Source: Mariniphaga sp. (GTDB taxonomy: Bacteria; Bacteroidota; Bacteroidia; Bacteroidales; Prolixibacteraceae). From it: 32,619 nt of DNA. A model generated the notes under the pieces. The model ran no database searches and was not told the DNA's origin. It was given only the letters and a program-made list of their open reading frames with translations. Shown here in pieces: positions 26,726 through 32,619 of this stretch. Position numbers and translations under genes: made by a program. Every line of letters starts with the position of its first letter. The stretch's first letter is position 1. The stretch lies in assembly GCA_019429205.1 (NCBI GenBank), contig JAHYIT010000037.1, positions 1 through 32,619 of the forward strand, read 5' to 3'.

Positions 26726-27721
26726 TTACATTTTCACCTCCAAATCAAGAAAAATAAATCCACCACCTTCCATATTGGCAGCCCATGGATACCAGTCGTG
26801 GTAATTGAGCGCCATGGTAATTTTATTCAAAGGCCTGAACTGAATTCCGGTTATTAAAGCCGTTCCGTCGTTTGCCAGGCGCCATGGCAGGGATTCGCCT
26901 TCCGGAATATTTGACTCTACCTTGTCGTACCGGGCAAAGAGTTGATATTTTTCATTCAGATTATAGTTCCCGTAAAACGATAAGGCAAGAATGTTATTGT
27001 TAGCTTTCCATGCGTTGTTTTGCCGGTAAACCACCTCGCCTGCCAGGTTCCATTTCGAACGAAAATTGTATGAAGTAAAAAACAACATCGTAGTTTCCGA
27101 AATCTCTTTATGCATAATATCGAAAACAAGTCGCGAAGTAAAATTCCGGGGAGCTTTGATTGTAGAACCCAAACTGTATTTGAAAATATCGTCCATTTGC
27201 AGGCTGCTGTATCCTTCTCCGTTCATCATGGTAAAATCGGCATCGATTATTTCACTGAACTGATAATGAAAATTTACGCCCAAATCGGCAGAAGAGCCCA
27301 GCCGGTGTTCATCGGCAATGGTTTTCATCAGATAGCGCCTTTCCCAAATACCTTCCTGAAGTTTAAACTGTTTCAGGCTAATTAGCCCGAATTCAATTTG
27401 AAGTTTCTGCTGCGAGTACCGTAAATACGCATTTTTAAAATAGGCATACCGCCTGATTTTTGATAACGGAGATAAATCGTCGGGGCTACCCACATCTACG
27501 TTTATTTTAGCATAAAACTCCGGGCTGAAATTGTATTCATACCCAATGTATCCTCGTTCCAGTTCAAAAGCCGCTTCATCGGTTGCACTACCGGTAATGC
27601 CACGGTGAAAATTGGAATATATGGTTGCAAACGGTTTTCCCGATGGAACAAATCCGCTTTCCTGTGCAAATAAAAACTGAGGAAGTAACAAGAGGAAAAA
27701 AGACAGATTTTTAAATTTCAT
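26726..27721 (-). CDS. Outer-membrane porin, phosphate-selective OprO/OprP-like
   Basis: A 331-residue outer-membrane beta-barrel. The start at 27719-27721 gives a signal peptide (MKFKNLSFFLLLLPQFLFAQ). The longer frame to 27784 would begin upstream of the promoter element at 27749-27756. The mature sequence shows alternating amphipathic strands such as FELERGYIGYEYNFSPEFYAKINVDVG, LRYSQQKLQIEFGLI and GNYNLNEKYQLFARYD. It ends with FIFLDLEVKM, close to the usual aromatic barrel end. The ERGYIGYEYNFSP pattern and overall length resemble the phosphate-selective porin O/P family. Operon partner is the beta-helix lipoprotein. Anion or phosphate specificity is inferred from family resemblance and from neighbours that look like a phosphate regulon. 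Confidence 0.8.
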   Translation of the reverse strand: MKFKNLSFFLLLLPQFLFAQESGFVPSGKPFATIYSNFHRGITGSATDEAAFELERGYIGYEYNFSPEFYAKINVDVGSPDDLSPLSKIRRYAYFKNAYLRYSQQKLQIEFGLISLKQFKLQEGIWERRYLMKTIADEHRLGSSADLGVNFHYQFSEIIDADFTMMNGEGYSSLQMDDIFKYSLGSTIKAPRNFTSRLVFDIMHKEISETTMLFFTSYNFRSKWNLAGEVVYRQNNAWKANNNILALSFYGNYNLNEKYQLFARYDKVESNIPEGESLPWRLANDGTALITGIQFRPLNKITMALNYHDWYPWAANMEGGGFIFLDLEVKM

Positions 27722-27748
27722 ACAATTAAAAATAACCTGAACGCGGTG

Positions 27749-27781
27749 CAAATATATATTAAACACTTTTAATATTTTAGT
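27749..27781 (-). promoter_or_regulatory. Porin-lipoprotein operon promoter region
   Basis: On the minus strand the -7 element TATATTTG (27749-27756) matches TAnnTTTG exactly and lies 27 bases before the porin ATG. Directly upstream, ATATTAAA and TTTAATAT form an 8-bp inverted repeat with a 4-base spacer. The 15 bases at 27767-27781 (plus strand TTTTAATATTTTAGT) are identical to 19921-19935 in the PiT promoter, in the opposite orientation relative to the gene. A shared regulator is possible. Confidence 0.5.
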
Positions 27782-27890
27782 CATTGATTTGTAACAACTT
27801 TATTTTATCTATACCTTTTAAAACAGGAAAAGGGCTGCAATAATGTACAAATTAATTGAATTTCATTTATTTAGAAAAAATATTAAGGTA

Positions 27891-27938
27891 TTAACGGTTT
27901 TTTAATAACCGGGTGCAGATAATTTTACATTAACTTTA
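27891..27938 (+). promoter_or_regulatory. Candidate control region of the response regulator operon
   Basis: TTAACGGTTTT (27891-27901) and TTAATAACCGG (27902-27912) place TTAA exactly 11 bases apart, as in the PiT promoter. GGTATTAA/TTAATAACC also form an imperfect inverted repeat here. TAACTTTA at 27931-27938 is one base off the -7 consensus, and the ATG follows at 27969 after a purine-rich stretch. Support is weak in such AT-rich sequence. Confidence 0.3.
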
Positions 27939-27968
27939 CTGGAACAAGAACAAAAAGGAAAAGGGAAA

Positions 27969-28661
27969 ATGGAAGAGAATCAAAAAATACTGATAGTTGA
28001 CGACGAAAAAGACTTGTGCGAAATACTGCAGTTCAATTTGGAAAGCGAAGGATTTTCAATAGATGTGGCCCACTCGGGAGAAGAAGCGCTGAAAAAACCA
28101 ATTGAAAAATTCAATTTAATATTGCTGGATGTGATGATGGGCGGCATATCAGGGTTTAAAACGGCCAATATCATCCGTAAAGAACGAAATTTACAGGTGC
28201 CCATTATTTTTCTTACAGCAAAAAGCGAGGAGAATGACGTATTGACCGGATTTAATGTTGGCGCCGACGATTACATTTCCAAACCGTTTTCTATAAAAGA
28301 AGTTGTTGCACGCATTAAAGCCATCCTGAAAAGAGGTGCAAAACAGTCCGGTGAAAATACAAATATTGTTTATAATGACCTTACAGTAAACCAAAAGCAG
28401 AAAGAAATTTTTGTGGAAGGACAGCATATCAACCTTACCCGAAAAGAATTTGAGATATTACTGTTGCTCATGAAAAACATAGACCAATACATCAGCCGCG
28501 ATGAAATATTAAAACGAATTTGGGACGATGACGTGATTGTGACTGAACGCAACGTGGACGTAAACATTGCCCGGCTCAGGAAAAAAGTTGGAAAATACGG
28601 GGCAAACATCAAAGGCAAATCAGGGTACGGATACTGCTTTAAAAACAACAACATCAAATAA
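27969..28661 (+). CDS. PhoB-like OmpR-family response regulator, second system
   Basis: A 230-residue regulator with a receiver domain (DDE at 11-13, phosphoacceptor Asp54 in LILLDVMM, conserved Thr in FLTAKS, Lys in YISKPF) and a winged-helix domain ending RNVDVNIARLRKKVGKYGANIKGKSGYGY. In the receiver the usual Pro after DVMM is replaced (MMGGISG), a small departure from the PhoB pattern. The start has a purine-rich ribosome-binding stretch (AAGGAAAAGGGAAA) just upstream. Five bases after its stop the PhoU-like membrane protein begins, and the cognate kinase follows, so the three genes form one operon, divergent from the porin operon. Targets probably include the neighbouring porin, lipoprotein and transporter genes, which is inference. 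Confidence 0.93.
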   Translation: MEENQKILIVDDEKDLCEILQFNLESEGFSIDVAHSGEEALKKPIEKFNLILLDVMMGGISGFKTANIIRKERNLQVPIIFLTAKSEENDVLTGFNVGADDYISKPFSIKEVVARIKAILKRGAKQSGENTNIVYNDLTVNQKQKEIFVEGQHINLTRKEFEILLLLMKNIDQYISRDEILKRIWDDDVIVTERNVDVNIARLRKKVGKYGANIKGKSGYGYCFKNNNIK

Positions 28662-28666
28662 AACAT

Positions 28667-29497
28667 ATGGAGATTTTCTTCATAAATATTTTATCCACTT
28701 ATCTGATAGCGTTGGCACTCAACGCCTTTTTTACTACTTCGGTATGGAAATTCTCTTTTTTAATTTTTATAGCACTTGCCGGCTTTGGTGCATTTTTTGC
28801 CCGTAAACATTTCCTGAAAAGAAACCGGGAAGAAAGCGAGGAGGATTTGGAAGACTCGCCCGAAACAGAAGAGGTGGAGAAAATAATGAAAAAATGCATT
28901 ACACACTTAACCGAAACGCTGGCACAAACTGAATATCTTTATAAACATGGCATTTCAAGTTTTTTGGATGAAAATTTAAACACGCTGAAAACCTGTATAA
29001 ATTTAAAAACTGACCTGCACAATAACCTGCATAAAGGAAAAAACAAGGCTTTCAGAACTGCATCGTTTTTTGAAAACAGTTTACATTCGGGCCATTATTA
29101 TGTAGAACTAAAAGATTACCAGTTACGAATAGTAAATGCTGTTTCGCTTTTGCTTCAACCAATGTATGAACATCTTAACAACTCACATAAACCTTTTATA
29201 AAAGTACAAAAAGAAGAACTGACCAAACTGGGAAAAGAGGTTAGTTCATTTTTTAGCCTTTCTGTATCCATAATTAAAAGCAACCAGTTTAAGCAAACGG
29301 AAAATCTGGTAAAAATGCATGTGGAAATCAACAAACTTCTTGAAGGCATGGAAGTGGCACAAATTAAAAGAATAAAAACGAATCAGGTAAATACCAGGAA
29401 TTCAATTTTATTTCTGAACACCCTTTCTGAAACTAAAAATATGCTGAACCAATCTGCCAATTTATTAAAGGCATACCAAAACCTTTTAACTGTTTAA
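28667..29497 (+). CDS. Membrane-anchored PhoU/DUF47-like protein, detached copy of the PiT C-terminus
   Basis: The 276-residue protein has two N-terminal hydrophobic helices (about residues 7-24 and 30-46), a charged acidic linker, then a helical domain (about 68-276). From Asn53 to residue 276 it aligns without any gap to residues 527-750 of the PiT transporter at 19988-22264. Examples are AQIKRIKTNQVNTRNS (231-246) against AQIKRIKAREINTRNS (705-720), shared SGHxYV, and HxNNxHKPFI. The preceding helix also matches the transporter's last helix in position. It looks like a duplicated PiT tail, kept as a separate protein without the transport channel. It sits between a response regulator (5-base gap) and a histidine kinase (72-base gap), suggesting it modulates that kinase as PhoU does PhoR. 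This role is inferred. Confidence 0.88.
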   Translation: MEIFFINILSTYLIALALNAFFTTSVWKFSFLIFIALAGFGAFFARKHFLKRNREESEEDLEDSPETEEVEKIMKKCITHLTETLAQTEYLYKHGISSFLDENLNTLKTCINLKTDLHNNLHKGKNKAFRTASFFENSLHSGHYYVELKDYQLRIVNAVSLLLQPMYEHLNNSHKPFIKVQKEELTKLGKEVSSFFSLSVSIIKSNQFKQTENLVKMHVEINKLLEGMEVAQIKRIKTNQVNTRNSILFLNTLSETKNMLNQSANLLKAYQNLLTV

Positions 29498-29569
29498 AAA
29501 GTAAAAACTAAAATTAAATGGGAAATCATAAATCCTTAAACAATTTTTAAACACCAAAAAAATTTAACC

Positions 29570-31333
29570 GTGATACGAAAATCTTTCAGAGGCGAAATAT
29601 TTTTCTATTTTATTATCGTATTCATTCTTTTTACTGCTGCAATTCTCACCTTTCAGTATCAGCGCGAAAAAAGGTACCGCACGGCACAACTCGAAAATAC
29701 GCTTGATAACATTACCGAAATTACTTACCGGTTTATTGAACAAAATAACCTGATTGAAAAAAACGGACTTAGCCGTATAGGTGAAATCCAACGTATTATT
29801 CCTCAGTCGAATATTCGAATTACAGTTATTGCCCCAAACGGCCAGGTACTGTACGACAGTTCGGCCGATTACAGGACTATGGAAAACCACCTGCAACGGC
29901 CCGAAGTGCAGAAAGCTGTTCAGGAGCAGAAAGGCGCTAATATCCGACATTCTGATACTACCCAGGAAGATTATTACTATTATGCCAAAAAATACCCCGG
30001 TTATTTTGTCCGCTCGGCAGTGGTTTACAATGTTCAGATTCAAAATTTCCTGGAGGCCGAAAAAGCTTTTATCTTTTTTATTGTGTTTGTTTTTGCCGTC
30101 ATCGGTATCATTCTTTACATTATCACCGGCAAACTGGCCGATGCTATTACCAAGCTGAAAGATTTTTCGATAAAAGCCGGTAAAAATGAACTGGTGGAAC
30201 CCGATACCAGGTTTCCTGAAAATGAACTGGGAATTATCAGCGGACAAATTATCAGAATTTACCATAAGCTTAAAAAAGCCAAAGACGAACTCTCAAACGA
30301 AAGGGAAAAACTCCTGAATCACCTCAACGCACTGAACGAAGGCATCGCTTTTTTTACACCTGACAAAAAGAAAACCCTTACAAACCGGAACTTTATTCAA
30401 TACATTAATATTATTTCCCAAAAAAGTATAAATGAAACAGAGGATATTTTCGGTATAAAAGAATTTAAAAAACTCAATAAGTTTCTGAAAAAAAACCTGG
30501 CAGGCACTCTTCCTTTTCAGCCCGATGATCTGCCCCAACTTGAATACATCATTTCTGCCGGGGAAAAATTTTATAAAATCCAAAGTATTGTTTTCATCGA
30601 TCACAGTTTTGAAGTTGTAATTACAGATATTACCCGCCTGGAAAAACGCCGGTTGATGAAACAACAGCTCACATCAAATATTGCCCACGAGTTGAAAACA
30701 CCGCTTTCCTCCATAAAAGGTTATCTTGAAACCATGCTAAACAACTGGCCTGTAGCAGAAGAAAAACAAAAATACTTTCTGGAAAAAACATTTCTTCAGT
30801 CTGAGCGACTTACCCATTTAATTAATGATGTTTCGCTGCTGAACAACATTGAAGATGCCGGAGAACTGTTCCGGTTTAAACCTGTTGACCTTAAATCGGT
30901 TATCGACGAGGTTTATGAAAACTTTGCCAACCGCATGAATGAAAACAAAATCTCCTTTAATAGCGAAGTAAAAACAGAAACCGTTATTGAAGGCAACGAC
31001 TCGCTGCTCTTTTCCATTTTTCAGAATTTTGTTGAAAACTCCATAAATTACGGTGGGCAGGGCATCTCAATCTCCATCAGAAATTACCACGAAGATGAAA
31101 AATATTACTACTTCTCTTATTCCGACAACGGCTCTGGAATTTCTGAAGAGCACCTGCCACGCATTTTCGAGCGTTTTTACCGCGTTGACCACGGTCGCAC
31201 CCGCGAAGCAGGTGGCACGGGCCTGGGATTGGCTATCGTGAAAAATGCCGTTCAGTTGCACAAAGGCGAAATTTCGATACGTAATCGTCCGAATGGCGGC
31301 ATTGAATTTCTGTTTTCGCTGGCAAAAAAGTAG
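29570..31333 (+). CDS. PhoR-like histidine kinase with extracytoplasmic sensor domain
   Basis: A 587-residue sensor kinase starting at GTG (29570-29572). No in-frame ATG lies between the upstream stop and this codon, and the first internal Met is residue 104, past the first helix. Order: transmembrane helix 1 (about 11-28); an extracytoplasmic domain of about 135 residues with NIRITVIAPNGQVLYDSS, the PhoR-type PAS/dCache-like start; helix 2 (about 166-186); a HAMP-like linker; a PAS-like segment (about 245-355). HisKA carries phospho-His373 (SNIAHELKTPLSSIKG). The HATPase domain has NSINYGG, SDNGSGI, RIFERFYRVD and GGTGLGLAIVKNA. The sequence around the phospho-His and the catalytic domain are of the PhoR type. 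It ends 5 bases from the convergent TonB-receptor gene. Confidence 0.93.
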   Translation: MIRKSFRGEIFFYFIIVFILFTAAILTFQYQREKRYRTAQLENTLDNITEITYRFIEQNNLIEKNGLSRIGEIQRIIPQSNIRITVIAPNGQVLYDSSADYRTMENHLQRPEVQKAVQEQKGANIRHSDTTQEDYYYYAKKYPGYFVRSAVVYNVQIQNFLEAEKAFIFFIVFVFAVIGIILYIITGKLADAITKLKDFSIKAGKNELVEPDTRFPENELGIISGQIIRIYHKLKKAKDELSNEREKLLNHLNALNEGIAFFTPDKKKTLTNRNFIQYINIISQKSINETEDIFGIKEFKKLNKFLKKNLAGTLPFQPDDLPQLEYIISAGEKFYKIQSIVFIDHSFEVVITDITRLEKRRLMKQQLTSNIAHELKTPLSSIKGYLETMLNNWPVAEEKQKYFLEKTFLQSERLTHLINDVSLLNNIEDAGELFRFKPVDLKSVIDEVYENFANRMNENKISFNSEVKTETVIEGNDSLLFSIFQNFVENSINYGGQGISISIRNYHEDEKYYYFSYSDNGSGISEEHLPRIFERFYRVDHGRTREAGGTGLGLAIVKNAVQLHKGEISIRNRPNGGIEFLFSLAKK

Positions 31334-31338
31334 CCTCC

Positions 31339-32619
31339 TTAAAACTTGTAGCTCACTCCCAAACCAAATGTCCTGCCGGGGCTTATACTGCTGTAAATCT
31401 GTTTTTTGGCCTTGTACGACTGATAATAACTTTCCATTTTGGCATTTAAAAGGTTCGACACTTTAAAGTCGATGCCCGTGTTTCCGCTTTCGCCAAATTT
31501 TTTATTTAAACTGAAATTCAGACTGTGAAACGGCTCAATGTAAATATCGGGAAAAAGCCCCGCTCCCACTATGGTTAAAGTTGAGCCCTTCACATTGTAG
31601 AAGAACCCGGTTTCGAGGCCTGTTTCGGATTTGCTGTAGGTAAGGCCTGCATTAATTACATAAGGCGACTGCCCGGCCATTTGCCTTTTATTTTCAACTG
31701 TTTCTCCGGTTTTTTCGTAAGTTTTTCGCGAATTGAATTCAATCTCCGTCATGTCAATCTGCGATTCAACCAGGGTAAAGTTTCCGTTCAGATTAAAATG
31801 GCGCCAGAAAGGCGAAATAAAATCCAAATCCTTCCTGAATTCTATCTCGGCTCCGAACAACCTGCCGTCGCCAACATTCCGGGGTTGGTATTCGGTACTT
31901 GTCTGCTGTTCAGGAATGCGCACCAATTCAATAGGATTATCGAAACTTTTGAAAAAAGTACTGACCGAAAAAATTTGTCCCCTTTCCATAAACAGTTCCC
32001 ACCGCAAGTCGATATTTTTGATGCGGGTTTCCGTTAAGTTTCCGTCCCAGCCGGGATAGGTAAATAGTGTTCCATTAAAAATACGGTTTGAAATGGGGTC
32101 GAGAATCTGCGCAAACGATAACTCTTTAAACGACGGACGGGCAATGGTTTTTGAATAGGAAACACGAAGGTTCTGATCTTCAGTCAGGGCATAAATCAAA
32201 TTTACTGAAGGAAACAAATCGAAACCTTCCAGCACCTTCTCATTGTCGAGGTTAATTCCGTTTTCCGTGTCGCCATTGGCGTATCGCTGATCCCGGCCTG
32301 TGTGGCGCTGCACAAAATTCTCGGCTCTTAGCCCAATAATGGTTTTCAGTTTTGCAAAGGGGGCAAATTCATTGGAAATATAAATTCCTGTATTGTTTAC
32401 ATTCGACTGGTATGCATTGGGGTTGGGTTCCAGGTTTCCGGATTGGTAATAAATGCTGTTTGGCCGGTTGGGGTAAATATTTTCAGGGTTGAGCACGATT
32501 GAAGGATCGGCCTCCGCCCATGACTGGCCTCCAAAAAACTGCATATCGAAAAACAGAATTTCATAATCGCGTTCTTTGTAACCGTGACTGACTCCAAATT
32601 TCAGCTTTGCATCCTTATT
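31339..32619 (-). CDS. TonB-dependent outer-membrane receptor, C-terminal part (cut by window edge)
   Basis: The reading frame stays open from the stop at 31339 to the right edge, giving about 426 C-terminal residues. The ATG at 32542-32544 is internal, because 25 upstream codons (beginning NKDAKLKFGVSHGYKERDYE) continue the same barrel. Features are those of a TonB-dependent receptor barrel: alternating strands, NLRVSYSKTIARPSFKELS, IDLRWELFMERGQIFSVSTFFK, SLNFSLNKKFGESGNTGIDFKV, and the terminal YxxxxxGRTFGLGVSYKF with a C-terminal Phe. The plug domain and TonB box lie outside. It abuts the PhoU-like/kinase operon and may import a phosphate-containing ligand; substrate specificity cannot be read from the barrel. 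Confidence 0.93.
   Translation of the reverse strand, partial: NKDAKLKFGVSHGYKERDYEILFFDMQFFGGQSWAEADPSIVLNPENIYPNRPNSIYYQSGNLEPNPNAYQSNVNNTGIYISNEFAPFAKLKTIIGLRAENFVQRHTGRDQRYANGDTENGINLDNEKVLEGFDLFPSVNLIYALTEDQNLRVSYSKTIARPSFKELSFAQILDPISNRIFNGTLFTYPGWDGNLTETRIKNIDLRWELFMERGQIFSVSTFFKSFDNPIELVRIPEQQTSTEYQPRNVGDGRLFGAEIEFRKDLDFISPFWRHFNLNGNFTLVESQIDMTEIEFNSRKTYEKTGETVENKRQMAGQSPYVINAGLTYSKSETGLETGFFYNVKGSTLTIVGAGLFPDIYIEPFHSLNFSLNKKFGESGNTGIDFKVSNLLNAKMESYYQSYKAKKQIYSSISPGRTFGLGVSYKF

Noticed and set aside
32397-32544. ATG at 32542-32544 as the start of the TonB-dependent receptor
   Set aside because: The frame stays open to the window edge with barrel-like sequence. A 401-residue receptor would lack a signal peptide and plug domain.

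Overview
The window reads as a chromosomal segment of a Bacteroidota bacterium, probably of the Marinilabiliales/Prolixibacteraceae type. The evidence is Bacteroidota-style promoters (TAnnTTTG at -7, sometimes with TTG about 19 bases upstream), a type IX secretion (Por) sorting domain, a phosphate transporter fused to a PhoU-like domain, a GTG-started sensor kinase and many short-signal lipoproteins. The genus is inference. I see no insertion sequence, CRISPR array or phage gene.

Layout. (1) 1-3333, minus strand: the start of an ATP-grasp protein cut by the window edge, a PqqD-like protein, an unknown lipoprotein, and a five-haem cytochrome carrying a T9SS sorting domain. (2) 3414-8986, minus: a complete tripartite heavy-metal efflux operon (TolC-like, CusB-like, CzcA/CusA-like). 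(3) 9263-10523: a lipoprotein with a short collagen-like stretch and an exported rhodanese, convergent. (4) 10635-10934, minus: an initiator-tRNA operon with its own promoter and terminator. It holds one normal tRNA-fMet and, first in the transcript, a second copy whose D-arm is interrupted by an 18-bp perfect palindrome. (5) 11218-14147, plus: a NapC/NirT-like tetrahaem cytochrome fused to a formylglycine-generating-enzyme-like domain, followed by a Tat-exported Gfo/Idh/MocA oxidoreductase and a strong terminator. (6) 14372-17931, plus: housekeeping genes asnS and rpoN, then a PAP2-like membrane protein.

(7) 17933-31333 looks like a phosphate-response island. A PhoB/PhoR-like pair (minus) is divergent from a PiT phosphate transporter with a C-terminal PhoU-like domain. 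After a stand-alone MmeI-type restriction-modification gene come a porin and a beta-helix lipoprotein (minus). These are divergent from a second two-component operon with the order response regulator, membrane-anchored PhoU-like protein, histidine kinase. The middle protein aligns without gaps to the last membrane helix and PhoU-like tail of the PiT transporter. It therefore looks like a detached copy of the transporter's regulatory module placed between a regulator and its kinase. A TonB-dependent receptor (minus, cut by the right edge) ends the window.

The most notable items are the RR/PhoU-like/HK operon, the palindrome-interrupted initiator tRNA, and the cytochrome-FGE fusion. All functional links are inferred from sequence and context.
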